A DNA stretch of 42,715 bases from CADCVW01 sp035644935 (GTDB lineage: Bacteria > Pseudomonadota > Alphaproteobacteria > Sphingomonadales > Sphingomonadaceae): contig DASQNO010000006.1 of assembly GCA_035644935.1 (NCBI GenBank), forward strand, positions 1 to 42,715, in the 5' to 3' direction. Position 1 is the stretch's first letter. Every line of letters begins with the position of its first letter. Positions 33,049 through 42,022 of this stretch are shown here, piece after piece. The notes under the pieces were generated by a model. That model had not been told where the DNA came from, ran no database searches, and saw nothing but the letters and a program-made list of their open reading frames with translations. The position numbers and the translations under genes were made by a program.

Positions 33049-33983
33049 GCATCGCGGCCGAGGCACCAGGATTGGAGCTGCCGCACTGGCGGCGGTTGCG
33101 GCATGGCGACACGGTGGGCCTGGCGGCGGCGGCGGCAGAGCTGCACTGCGTGTTTCCGCCGGCGGAGTTGGGGTTTGAGGAGGATGAGAGCTTTGTCTAC
33201 CTGCCCGTAACGGTGTTGGTCCCCATCGCGGAAAGCGAAGGCGAGCCGCGGGAGGTGGTGCAGCGCACCGTGATCTTCGGGCTGGGGGAGACGGCGCTGG
33301 TGACGCTGGAGCCCGCGGACGGGTACAAGCCGTTCGACCGCGCGGCCGCGATCCTGAAGCGCCGCCCGGACGTGCCGCGCGACAATCACGGCACGATGTA
33401 CGCGCTCCTGCTCGCGATCAACTCGTTCGGCGACCAGAATATCGAATATGCGTCGGCGTCGCTGGAGGCGATGAACAGCGAGATCTACGCGGTCACCGTC
33501 GGCACGGACGAGGGCTACGAGCTGACCAACAACGAGGTCGGCCAGACGCTGAACGCGCTGAACCGCATGGAGGAGCTGATCAGCCGCATCCAGGAAAGCC
33601 AGCTGCTGCTGGAACGCGCGGCCAGGTACCTCCGGCTCGAGCTCGACCGCGAGGACGTCGATTTCCGCGAACAGCTGGCGGTGCTGATCTCCGACATCGG
33701 CGCGGTCAAGGAACATGCCGGGTTCGAGCACAACAAGGTCCGCTACCTCCAACAGTCGGTGATGACGAGCCTCAACGCCAAGCAGAACCAGGTCGCCAAG
33801 GTGTTCACCATCATCGCGGTGGTGTTCCTGCCACCGACGCTGATTGCCAGCATCTACGGCATGAACTTCGAACATATGCCCGAACTCGGCTGGAAATGGG
33901 GCTTCCCGGTCACCATCATGCTGACGCTGACCGCGGCGCTGCTGCCCTTGTGGTACATCAAGCGGAAGGGCTGGCTGCGCTAA
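33045..33983 (+). CDS. corA: CorA-family divalent cation transporter
   Basis: A 312-residue inner-membrane Mg2+/Co2+ channel. A large acidic cytoplasmic domain contains a long helical stalk (NALNRMEELISRIQESQLLL). Two C-terminal transmembrane helices follow: VFTIIAVVFLPPTLIASIYG, with the signature YGMNF (GMN selectivity motif) at its end, then FPVTIMLTLTAALLPLWYI and the basic tail KRKGWLR. The ATG at 33045 overlaps the upstream small gene's stop. The frame is open further upstream to 32952, but that part overlaps the small gene and is not family-like. Confidence 0.95.
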   Translation: MSIAAEAPGLELPHWRRLRHGDTVGLAAAAAELHCVFPPAELGFEEDESFVYLPVTVLVPIAESEGEPREVVQRTVIFGLGETALVTLEPADGYKPFDRAAAILKRRPDVPRDNHGTMYALLLAINSFGDQNIEYASASLEAMNSEIYAVTVGTDEGYELTNNEVGQTLNALNRMEELISRIQESQLLLERAARYLRLELDREDVDFREQLAVLISDIGAVKEHAGFEHNKVRYLQQSVMTSLNAKQNQVAKVFTIIAVVFLPPTLIASIYGMNFEHMPELGWKWGFPVTIMLTLTAALLPLWYIKRKGWLR

Positions 33984-34185
33984 CCGGAGCCGCAACATTG
34001 ACATTCGGCGCGCCTTCGCCCACATGGGCAGCACGCGAAGTTCATAGAGGCAGCGTGACGCTCGCAGCGCGAGCCGGCCTCCTTCGCTTACCCAAACTTC
34101 CCTTTTCACGCGGGGCGGTCTTCACCGCCGCGTTTCCGCGCGCCCATTCGGCGCGTGCGGACGCTGCGTAACGCACGAGTTCCAA

Positions 34186-35514
34186 ATGACACAATTCACC
34201 GACCTGGGCCTGTCCGGCCCGATCCTGCAGGCGCTGGCCGCCGCGGACTACGACACGCCCACCCCCATCCAGGCGCAGGCGATCCCGCTTGTGCTGCAGG
34301 GCAAGGACCTGCTGGGCATCGCCCAGACGGGCACCGGCAAGACGGCGGCGTTCACGCTGCCCAGCCTCGACATACTGGCGCGCGCCAACAAGCGTCCCGG
34401 GCAGCGGTCGTGCCGAATGCTGGTGCTGTCGCCGACGCGCGAGCTCGCCTCGCAGATCGCCGACAACGCGACGCGCTACGCCCGTTTCCTGCCAATCAAC
34501 ATCACCACCGCGTTCGGCGGCGTGCCGATCGGCAAGCAGCAGCGCGCGCTGGCCGGCGGCGTCGACATCCTGGTGGCAACGCCGGGCCGGCTGATCGACC
34601 TGATCGAGAACCGCATGCTGAGCCTCGACAAGGTCGAGATCCTGGTGCTGGACGAGGCCGACCAGATGATGGACCTGGGCTTCATCCACGCGCTGCGCCG
34701 CATCGTCGGGCTGCTGCCGCGTCAGCGCCAGACCCTGTTCTTCTCCGCCACCATGCCGTCGGCGATCAAGGACCTGGCGGGCAAGTTCCTGAAGGACCCG
34801 GTGCAGGTCGCGGTGACGCCCGTCGCCTCCACGGCCGAAAAGGTCGAACAGCGCGGCATCTTCGTCAACCAGCCGGAGAAGCAGGCGCTGCTGACGCTGA
34901 CGCTGCGTAACGATCGCGAGATGGAGCGCGTGCTGATCTTCAGCCGCACCAAGCATGGCGCGGACCGCATCGTGAAGCTATTGTCGCAATCGGGCATTCC
35001 GGCCAACGCGATCCACGGCAACAAGAGCCAGCCGCAGCGCGAGCGCTCGTTGGCCGAGTTCCGGTCGGGCAAGGCCAAGATCCTGGTCGCGACCGACATC
35101 GCGGCGCGCGGGATCGATGTCACGGGGGTCAGCCACGTCGTCAATTTCGACATGCCGCCGGTGCCCGAGCAGTATGTCCACCGCATCGGGCGTACGGCGC
35201 GCGCGGGCGCGGCGGGGGTCGCGATCAGCTTCATCGCGCCGGACGAGCGGCCCTACCTGAAGGGCATCGAGCGGCTGACGGGTTCGCACCTGAAAATGCT
35301 GCCGCTGCCCGACAACTTCATCCAGGAAGCCAACCGGGTGAAGGCGACGCGCGTGTCGACGCCCGAACAGGTGGCGGAGGAAACGCGCGAGGCCAACCGC
35401 CCGGCGACGCCGCAACGCCGCCGGAAAGCCCCGCAGCAGCCGCGCGGGCCGCTGAACACGCACCGCGCGCGGCGGCGTGCGAGCCAGTCGGGATCGTCGC
35501 AGCCGGCGCGTTAA
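34186..35514 (+). CDS. DEAD-box RNA helicase (RhlE-like)
   Basis: A 442-residue ATP-dependent RNA helicase. Motifs in order: Q-motif TPIQAQAIP, Walker A AQTGTGKTAAF, Ia PTRELASQI, Ib TPGRLID, II VLDEADQMMDLGF, III FFSATMP, IV LIFSRTKHGADR, V ATDIAARGIDV and VI YVHRIGRTARAG. A basic, low-complexity tail (QRRRKAPQQPRG and RARRRASQ) probably binds RNA. Such helicases help ribosome assembly and RNA turnover, often in the cold. It stands alone, with a strong terminator right after it. Confidence 0.95.
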   Translation: MTQFTDLGLSGPILQALAAADYDTPTPIQAQAIPLVLQGKDLLGIAQTGTGKTAAFTLPSLDILARANKRPGQRSCRMLVLSPTRELASQIADNATRYARFLPINITTAFGGVPIGKQQRALAGGVDILVATPGRLIDLIENRMLSLDKVEILVLDEADQMMDLGFIHALRRIVGLLPRQRQTLFFSATMPSAIKDLAGKFLKDPVQVAVTPVASTAEKVEQRGIFVNQPEKQALLTLTLRNDREMERVLIFSRTKHGADRIVKLLSQSGIPANAIHGNKSQPQRERSLAEFRSGKAKILVATDIAARGIDVTGVSHVVNFDMPPVPEQYVHRIGRTARAGAAGVAISFIAPDERPYLKGIERLTGSHLKMLPLPDNFIQEANRVKATRVSTPEQVAEETREANRPATPQRRRKAPQQPRGPLNTHRARRRASQSGSSQPAR

Positions 35515-35540
35515 GGCGGCTTTCGATCGTTCGACACGGA

Positions 35541-35576
35541 GGGGATCGTCTCGGGAGAGGCGGTCCCCCTTTTTTT
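35541..35576 (+). terminator. Intrinsic terminator of the RhlE-like helicase gene
   Basis: Stem ggggatcg (35541-35548) pairs with cggtcccc (35561-35568), allowing one G-U pair, followed by seven Ts (35570-35576). It lies 27 bases after the helicase stop. This is the clearest rho-independent terminator in the window. Confidence 0.85.
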
Positions 35577-35675
35577 GGCCTTTATGATCTGCCGACCGGA
35601 TGATGGAGCCGAGTTGACTCGACTCCAGAGGGGCGCTCGCTAACCTCGCGAAATTGACTGAATGGGAGACGGAAA

Positions 35676-35882
35676 TTGGGTACTATAGATTGGTCGGACA
35701 CCGGCGTCGGCGCGATCGCCTTGGCCGACAACACGCTCAAAATGCTGGCTCAGAAAAACTTGATTTCTGAGATCGAGCGAGGTCAAATCATCGACCGAGC
35801 GATTGCTGACCTTGAAGGCGCGGGCAAGGCCGAATTCGCCAAGGCAGCGCTTAGCCTTCGCGCTCTGTTCAACAGAACCTAA
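35676..35882 (+). CDS. Small hypothetical protein
   Basis: A 68-residue frame from a TTG at 35676 with a gggagac ribosome site. The product looks helical (ADNTLKMLAQKNLISEIERG and QIIDRAIADLEGAGKAEF) with regular heptad-like Ile/Leu spacing, no membrane segment and no signal peptide. No family is recognised. It lies alone in lower-GC DNA after the helicase terminator, in the region that also holds a frameshifted small gene, so it may be recently acquired. Confidence 0.45.
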   Translation: MGTIDWSDTGVGAIALADNTLKMLAQKNLISEIERGQIIDRAIADLEGAGKAEFAKAALSLRALFNRT

Positions 35883-35959
35883 AATGCCAGCTTATTAGTG
35901 ACGTATGACTTGGTGGCGGATAGGGTGAAACTGGCGATTACCGGCTAATCCGGGACGCG

Positions 35960-36123
35960 ATGGATACGTTTACTAACTTCCAGGCGCTCTACTCTGTCTA
36001 TCTGGTCGAAGCTTCATCCGGTGCGGTTGTAGAGGCGGCAATCGCGTCGGCGCTGCGCAATCCGACCGCTACTTCATTGAACGCATCGAGCCACACGAGC
36101 ACAAATACCGTGCGATGAAATGA
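35960..36123 (+). pseudogene. Small hypothetical gene with an apparent one-base frameshift
   Basis: From ATG 35960 the frame reads MDTFTNFQALYSVYLVEASS and on to ALRNP, then degenerates to a Ser/Thr-rich tail ending at 36118. Near 36060 another frame continues plausibly as DRYFIERIEPHEHKYRAMK and stops at 36123. A missing base at the junction would join the two into a sensible small protein of about 54 residues. The family is not recognised. It could be a true mutation or a sequencing error. Confidence 0.35.
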
Positions 36124-36325
36124 TCATCCTCCAGTTTAGCGAGATTATTTTTAAGAGCAGCAGATAACGATTATCCGGCGCCGATCATAAGATGCAAGGA
36201 GTAAGGCACCTATTTTGATGAGGAGACGGTAGCGCGTGGCAAGGCGGCACTAAGCCGTTTGCTAGCCACGTCGCCGATGCCACACAAGCCGCTCTTTGAA
36301 TGTCGAAACGAAGACAAGTTGAAGT
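36124..36325. other. Intergenic stretch, nothing supported
   Basis: About 200 bp of comparatively AT-rich sequence with no credible frame, repeat or promoter that I can support. A minus-strand open frame at 36210-36488 overlaps the better-supported gene beginning at 36652 and lacks domain-like composition. Confidence 0.4.
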
Positions 36326-36652
36326 CTATTCGCGATCCGGCGTGATCGCAGGCGTGGTCACCGTCACCTTGCTGTGTTTTCCTTTGTCGGCGACGTCGCC
36401 AGTCCACCCTAGGAAGTAAGCAGCCCCGGCGACCGCCAAGCCTGCCGCGAACGCGATCATCACCAGACCGATCGGCCTCTGGTACCAAGGCAGTCGAACC
36501 TTGTTGCCGATCACTTTTGCCGGGTTGCCCGCTATTTGGATTTCGACGTCAACGCCTGCAGTGTTGCCAGTAACTTTCACGCCCTTGTCAGAGACTAAGA
36601 CCTTGATCTTATTACGGGAAGGCTCCCGGGCCACGCCTGGTCTATCCTTCAA
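36326..36652 (-). CDS. Small membrane-anchored hypothetical protein
   Basis: A 108-residue frame opened by TTG 36652, overlapping the end of the upstream gene by 11 bases. An N-terminal soluble part (KIKVLVSDKGVKVTGNTAGV, then VEIQIAGNPAKVIGNKVRL) looks like short beta strands. One transmembrane helix (IGLVMIAFAAGLAVAGAAYFLGW) lies at about 61-83, followed by a polar tail. No family is recognised. With the gene at 36642-36902 it forms a two-gene operon, presumably making a pair of interacting proteins. Confidence 0.55.
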   Translation of the reverse strand: MKDRPGVAREPSRNKIKVLVSDKGVKVTGNTAGVDVEIQIAGNPAKVIGNKVRLPWYQRPIGLVMIAFAAGLAVAGAAYFLGWTGDVADKGKHSKVTVTTPAITPDRE

Positions 36653-36902
36653 AGAGTTCGGGGAAAGTCGCTCGGACTATGACCTGCAAGCCCGACTCCT
36701 TTTCGGACATTCCCCTCAAAAGCGAAACCGTGTTCGACGCCGCGTGCTCGAACTTGAAGACGCTATCGTTGAACGTGCAGGAGCTTAAGGTTGGCGGAGT
36801 GCCGCCCGCGAACACCATGGTTGCTTTTTCGAAGTGGCAGTCAAAGAAGGAGTTGCCGTCCAGCGTCACCTGACCCGTCAGCTTTTGATCTCTAAATTCC
36901 AT
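36642..36902 (-). CDS. Small beta-helix-like hypothetical protein
   Basis: An 86-residue frame from ATG 36902. The sequence has the spacing of a short pentapeptide-like or right-handed beta-helix fold (GNSFFDCHFEKATMVFAGG, then LSSCTFNDSVFKFEHAA), followed by a helical tail (VSLLRGMSEKESGLQVIV). No known catalytic motif is visible. It overlaps the next minus-strand gene by 11 bases, implying coupled translation. Cell location is probably cytoplasmic, since there is no signal peptide. Confidence 0.55.
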   Translation of the reverse strand: MEFRDQKLTGQVTLDGNSFFDCHFEKATMVFAGGTPPTLSSCTFNDSVFKFEHAASNTVSLLRGMSEKESGLQVIVRATFPELFEG

Positions 36903-37063
36903 TGTGTTCCCGACTCCGGTTATCCAGGCAGGGTGTCTGCGTTTTAGGGAGGAGTCCAGAGCAGACGTCGCTCGCCGATGTGGCGCATAGCCTGCGTCGT
37001 CTTAGGCGGCGAACCTGTCAGCCGACGACAGATGAGGCGTTTACCCTCGCCACCCTTGAGGAT

Positions 37064-37223
37064 CTAGCGCAGCTCCATCCGATCCTCGCTCATCGTGACG
37101 TCGCGCAGGTTGGGCACGAAGCTTTGGCCTAGCAGCGGCGGCAGCGTTGGGGTGTCGACCACCGAGCCGGCGACGTCGGTGGACGCGCCCTTGTCGACGA
37201 GAAAGCGCAAGGCGGTGCCGTTG
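37064..37223 (-). pseudogene. Broken copy A of the retropepsin-like protease 3' end
   Basis: This stretch closely matches the last part of the intact gene at 38055-38573, including its stop position (here TAG at 37064-37066). It lacks an internal piece of about 155-160 bp: sequence equivalent to about 38172 joins directly to that equivalent to about 38330. Short shared words (gcgacg and gtgg) flank the missing piece in the intact gene, suggesting a deletion between small direct repeats. There is no 5' half. The 160 bp just upstream (36903-37063) hold nothing I can support. Confidence 0.75.
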
Positions 37224-37249
37224 CTGTTGGACCAGTCTATACGACGGCG

Positions 37250-37510
37250 ATGACCGTGTTCCTTCGACCGCTAGCGCAAGTGGCGACCGTGACGGTTCTG
37301 CTATGGGGCGCTCTCCTGATCACGAACGCTCTCAACTTTCGATCCGGTTGGAACCTGCTCTGGATGATCGCCATTCCTTTCGGAGTAGCGCGCCTGTTCG
37401 ATCGAGGCTTCGATCGCGGGGGCGGGGTGTGGCCGCTGACGGGCCTCTACCTCCTGCTCTGGACCTTGCTTGCGATGGGAGGCATCGCACAGTTGATGGG
37501 CGGTATTTAG
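37250..37510 (+). CDS. Small membrane protein, hypothetical
   Basis: An 86-residue frame with three hydrophobic segments (VATVTVLLWGALLITNAL, LLWMIAIPFGVARLF, LYLLLWTLLAMGGIAQL). The ATG at 37250 starts MTVFLRPLAQ; no strong ribosome site precedes it. The gene sits between two broken copies of a protease 3' end, so it was probably part of, or captured by, a duplicated block. No family is recognised. Confidence 0.5.
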   Translation: MTVFLRPLAQVATVTVLLWGALLITNALNFRSGWNLLWMIAIPFGVARLFDRGFDRGGGVWPLTGLYLLLWTLLAMGGIAQLMGGI

Positions 37511-37538
37511 AAGCGGGGCGTCACGACGGCCGACGGTT

Positions 37539-37665
37539 GCGCAGCTCCATCCGTTCCTCGCGGATCGTGACGTCGCGCAGGTTGGACAGGAAGCTTTGGC
37601 CGAGCAGCGGCGGCAAAGTGGGGGTGTCGACCACCGAGCCGTCGACGCCGGTGGCGGCGATCGGC
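37539..37665 (-). pseudogene. Broken copy B of the retropepsin-like protease 3' end
   Basis: About 125 bp strongly resemble the end of the intact gene at 38055-38573: the LGQSFLSNLRDVTIRE-coding stretch and the bases upstream. The original stop is changed (the equivalent codon is AAC), so the frame runs on a few codons to 37522. The similarity fades at about 37660, and no protease active site (DTG) is present. Confidence 0.75.
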
Positions 37666-37742
37666 CGGCCCGTCCGCCCCGCTGCGTCAAGGAACCGGCG
37701 CGGCGCTGGCCGATTGATACGGCAGGGCGACGGAGCGAGCCG

Positions 37743-37985
37743 GTGCGATATTATTTCAACCAGTTCGGCGCGGTGTACGATCCGGACAACGAGGGCGTGG
37801 AGCTTGCGTCAACCGATGCCGCCCGCATCGAAGCGGTGCGCTACGCCGCCGCGATCATGAAGGATCATCCGACGCTCGTCTGGCACGGCGAGGACTTCCG
37901 GATCGAGGTGACGGACGCAAATCGCATGCTGCTTTTCACGGTGATCGTGATCGGGGTGGACTCGCCGGGGACGATGGGCCGCTGA
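37743..37985 (+). CDS. DUF6894-family small protein
   Basis: An 80-residue protein from GTG 37743, beginning MRYYFNQFGAVYDPDNEGVE and continuing LASTDAARIEAVRYAAAIM, then EDFRIEVTDANRMLLFTV. The MRYYFN start, the D-x-EG-E-L turn, the alanine-rich helix and the late beta strand match the small DUF6894 proteins common in sphingomonads and rhizobia. The function is unknown. It lies between broken copy B and the intact protease gene, so it may belong to the repeated block. Confidence 0.75.
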   Translation: MRYYFNQFGAVYDPDNEGVELASTDAARIEAVRYAAAIMKDHPTLVWHGEDFRIEVTDANRMLLFTVIVIGVDSPGTMGR

Positions 37986-38054
37986 ACGGATTGCCTTGGG
38001 CTGCGCAGGCGCGGGGCGGTCGTCTCGGCGGGGCGTTCGTCGTCGGGTTCGGGC

Positions 38055-38573
38055 TCAGCGCAGCTCCATCCGGTTCTCGCGGATCGTGACGTCGCGCAGG
38101 TTGGACAGGAAGCTCTGGCCCAGCAGCGGCGGCAGCGTGGGGGTGTCGACGACCGAGCCGGCGACGTCTGTGGCGGTGATCGGGCCGACGGTCATGCGGG
38201 GGATGGTGACGGGCGCGACCCTGACGGTGCCGCCGGCGGTCAGCGCGGTTGCGGTGAAGTCTCCGTCGGCAACGAACAGGCCGAGGCGCCGCGCCTCGTC
38301 GCGGCCCAGCGCGACGGTGGACGCGCCCGTGTCGACGAGGAAGCGCAGGGCGGTGCCGTTGACCGTGCCGTCGGCGTAGAAATGGCCGTCGGGCGCGCGG
38401 TCGATCGCCAGGGCGCCGGGGGTGGTGAGCATGGGCTTGGCGGGGGGTGTGGGCTGGGGGGCGGCGGTTGTGGGTGGGGAATCGGATGTGGGGAGTGGTG
38501 GGGCGGTGAGGCGCTGCGCGGCCAGCGCGGCGAGCAGGGAGGCGAGGACGATGCCGAAGGCGAGCGTGCGCAT
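38055..38573 (-). CDS. Retropepsin-like aspartic protease, signal-anchored
   Basis: A 172-residue clan-AA protease. An N-terminal signal anchor (MRTLAFGIVLASLLAALAAQ) precedes a Pro/Thr-rich linker and a single retropepsin domain with active-site FLVDTGASTVALGRDEA, a middle strand region (VRVAPVTIPRMTVGPI) and the C-terminal LLGQSFLSNLRDVTIRENRM. This is the TIGR02281-like architecture; such proteins dimerise to form the active site in the periplasm. The ORF is open to 38741, but that part is translated from an intergenic repeat. ATG 38573 fits the signal sequence. Two damaged partial copies lie downstream. Confidence 0.88.
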   Translation of the reverse strand: MRTLAFGIVLASLLAALAAQRLTAPPLPTSDSPPTTAAPQPTPPAKPMLTTPGALAIDRAPDGHFYADGTVNGTALRFLVDTGASTVALGRDEARRLGLFVADGDFTATALTAGGTVRVAPVTIPRMTVGPITATDVAGSVVDTPTLPPLLGQSFLSNLRDVTIRENRMELR

Positions 38574-38650
38574 GGTGGGGGAGAGTAGGGGGGTGGTGTT
38601 GCCAAGTTGTTGACGGGTGCAGACCTGCTTTGGACTTGCCGAACCGCTGT

Positions 38651-38782
38651 CCTCCCCTGCCTTTGCAGGGGAGGGGGACCATCGCGGAACGCGATGGTGG
38701 AGGGGCCTTCTTTCCGCTTTCGTAAGAAGAAGCCCCTCCACCAGCTTCGCTGGTCCCCCTCCCCTCGAAAACGAGGGGAGGA
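38651..38782. repeat. Inverted pair of intergenic palindromic repeats
   Basis: Two units face each other. Unit one (38651-38706) has the pattern CTCCCC-stem-GGGGAGGGGGACCAT-stem-ATGGTGGAGGGG. Unit two (38732-38782) is the reverse, with different inner stem bases. The same unit occurs at 38877-38931 and as a pair at 41876-42014. The shared framework with variable, compensating stem bases is typical of REP/BIME-like elements. The rest of the 38574-38939 gap holds no gene. Confidence 0.85.
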
Positions 38783-38876
38783 CGGGTCAGGCCGAACCGC
38801 GTGGCTGTCCGCCCCTGCATTCGCAGCTGGGACGGGGGAAAGGTGTCTTCTTCGCCGAAGCCTTGGCGCTGCAAAA

Positions 38877-38931
38877 CCCCTCCACCATCCGCTGCGCGGA
38901 TGGTCCCCCTCCCCAGCGGAGCTGGGGAGGA
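38877..38931. repeat. Intergenic palindromic repeat, single unit
   Basis: One unit of the same family as at 38651-38782 (CCCCTCCACCATCC, then GGATGGTCCCCCTCCCC, then a gctgggg-containing stem). It lies eight bases from the end of the minus-strand UPF0178 gene and could act in transcript termination or 3'-end protection. Confidence 0.8.
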
Positions 38932-38939
38932 TGGTCGGG

Positions 38940-39389
38940 TCAGCCCAGCCTTGCCAGGGCGGTGTCGAGGGCCTGGAGGAAGCGGGAGCGGTCGGTTCTG
39001 GCGAAGGGGGCGGGGCCGCCGATGACCTCGCCGCCGGCGCGCAGGTCCGCCATGATCGCGCGGGTGGCGATGGCGGGGCCGATCGAGGCGGCGGTGAACG
39101 GCTTGCCGGTGGGGGCGAGCACCGCGGCACCGGCTTTCAGGCAACGGTCGGCGAGCAGGATGTCGGCGGTGATGACGACGCTGCGCGCGTCGGCGCGTTC
39201 GGCGATCCAGTCGTCGGCGGCGTCGAAGGCGGAGCCCACGACGACACGGTCGATCAGCGGGTGCGCGGGGATGCGGATCGGCGCGTTGCTGACGATCGTG
39301 ACCGGGACCTCGCGGCGCCAGGCGACCTTGTAGATTTCGTCCTTCACCGGGCAGGCGTCGGCGTCGACGAGGATGCGGGGTTTAGGCAA
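38940..39389 (-). CDS. UPF0178 (DUF188, YaiI/YqxD) family protein
   Basis: A 149-residue cytosolic protein with a PIN-like fold. It starts MPKPRILVDADACPVKDEIY, with the DADACPVK motif that defines the family, followed by VTIVSNAPI, DRVVVGSAFDAADDWIAE and SVVITADILLADRCLKAGA. The conserved acidic residues suggest a metal-dependent nuclease-like fold, though no activity is established. A REP-like pair lies just upstream of its start. Confidence 0.93.
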   Translation of the reverse strand: MPKPRILVDADACPVKDEIYKVAWRREVPVTIVSNAPIRIPAHPLIDRVVVGSAFDAADDWIAERADARSVVITADILLADRCLKAGAAVLAPTGKPFTAASIGPAIATRAIMADLRAGGEVIGGPAPFARTDRSRFLQALDTALARLG

Positions 39390-39395
39390 GGTGGA

Positions 39396-39513
39396 GCGTC
39401 ATCCCGGCGGAAGCCGGGACCCAAGGACTCGATGCTTGTAGGTGGGGCAACGCGTTCGTCGCTGCCTTTCGTAGTCCGTGATCTTGGGTCCCGGCGTTCG
39501 CCGGGATGACGCT
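39396..39513. repeat. Inverted pair of REP-like palindromes
   Basis: GTCATCCCGGCGGAAGCCGG at about 39398-39417, continuing into gaccca, is matched in reverse at about 39483-39512 (tgggtcccggcgttcgccgggatgac, given as its own hairpin). Each unit forms a hairpin, and the pair can also fold together. It fills the gap between two minus-strand genes, reaching up to the helicase stop at 39515. This REP type is widespread in proteobacteria. Confidence 0.85.
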
Positions 39514-39514
39514 G

Positions 39515-41218
<1,704 letters not shown>

Positions 41219-41409
41219 GGGATCCGATTCAATTGGGGCGCGTGGTCGCTTGGCCGGAAGGTTCGGCGGAAACGTGGCGGTGGTGTTTTCAAATTCAACG
41301 ATGCTGCCGGCAGCTGGCTGGCAATCCACGGCTCGTGCACGGACGTGCGAACCCCATGTGGATGTTGGGCGACCATAGCCCATCGCGGCCTCCGTGGAAA
41401 GCGCGAGCT

Positions 41410-41868
41410 TCAGGCGATGGGGGAAACGTCCAGGATTTCGATCGCGCCGGGCTTGCCGCCGAAGGGGAGCACGTCGCCCGCGGCGCCGCCGATCAGCGCG
41501 CGGGCCAGGGGTGCGGTAAAGGCGAGGCGGCCGGCGGCGGGCTCCGCCTCGTCGTCGCCGACGATGTCGATCGTGCGCGGGGCGCCGTTCAGCGTGAAGG
41601 ACACGCGCGAGCCGAACCCGGCCTCGCCGTCGGTGCGCGGGGGCGTGACCTGCGCTGTGGCGAGGCGGGTACGCCAGTAGGCGAGCGTGCGCTTGCGGTC
41701 GGCGAGCGCAGCGTCGTCGCCGCCGGTCTCCGCCTCGAGTTCGGCGACCCGGGTCTGGATCATGGCGAGGCCGCGGGGGGTGACGAGGTTGGGGCCGGCG
41801 GGGATGGGGAGCTCGAAGCGGGGCTCCTTGTGCTCCTCATCGCTCTCGCGGCGGAATGCGACGGACAT
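41410..41868 (-). CDS. GreA/GreB-family transcript-cleavage-like protein
   Basis: A 152-residue protein. The N-terminal portion (LVTPRGLAMIQTRVAELEAE) resembles the start of the Gre coiled coil but is short. The C-terminal Gre domain is recognisable: RVSFTLNGAPRTIDIVGDDEA, then RLAFTAPLARALIGGAAGDV, like the SPLGxALLGxxxGD motif. Gre factors stimulate RNA cleavage in backtracked RNA polymerase. The acidic tip residues are not clear here, so it may be an Rnk-like or regulatory variant. ATG 41868 is preferred over the upstream frame, which translates a palindromic repeat. Confidence 0.8.
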   Translation of the reverse strand: MSVAFRRESDEEHKEPRFELPIPAGPNLVTPRGLAMIQTRVAELEAETGGDDAALADRKRTLAYWRTRLATAQVTPPRTDGEAGFGSRVSFTLNGAPRTIDIVGDDEAEPAAGRLAFTAPLARALIGGAAGDVLPFGGKPGAIEILDVSPIA

Positions 41869-41875
41869 GGTCAGT

Positions 41876-42014
41876 CCTCCCCGCGTTTTCGCGGGGAGGG
41901 GGACCATGCGCAGCATGGTGGAGGGGTTTTGCAGCGAGCGATCATCAGCGCTGCAAGACCCCTCCACCATCCCGTGCCGGGATGGTCCCCCTCCCCGGCA
42001 AAGGCCGGGGAGGA
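41876..42014. repeat. Inverted pair of intergenic palindromic repeats
   Basis: Two facing units (41876-41926 and 41958-42014) belong to the same family as those at 38651-38782, with the shared GGGGAGGGGGACCAT and ATGGTGGAGGGG words and variable stems. They fill the gap between the Gre-like and alcohol dehydrogenase genes, both on the minus strand. Confidence 0.85.
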
Positions 42015-42022
42015 CACAGTGC

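Noticed and set aside
32781..34109. Long minus-strand frame antisense to corA
   Set aside because: It is a shadow of corA in high-GC sequence with no domain.
37301..37690. Minus-strand 129-codon frame
   Set aside because: It runs in a different frame from the protease remnant and lies antisense to the small membrane protein gene.
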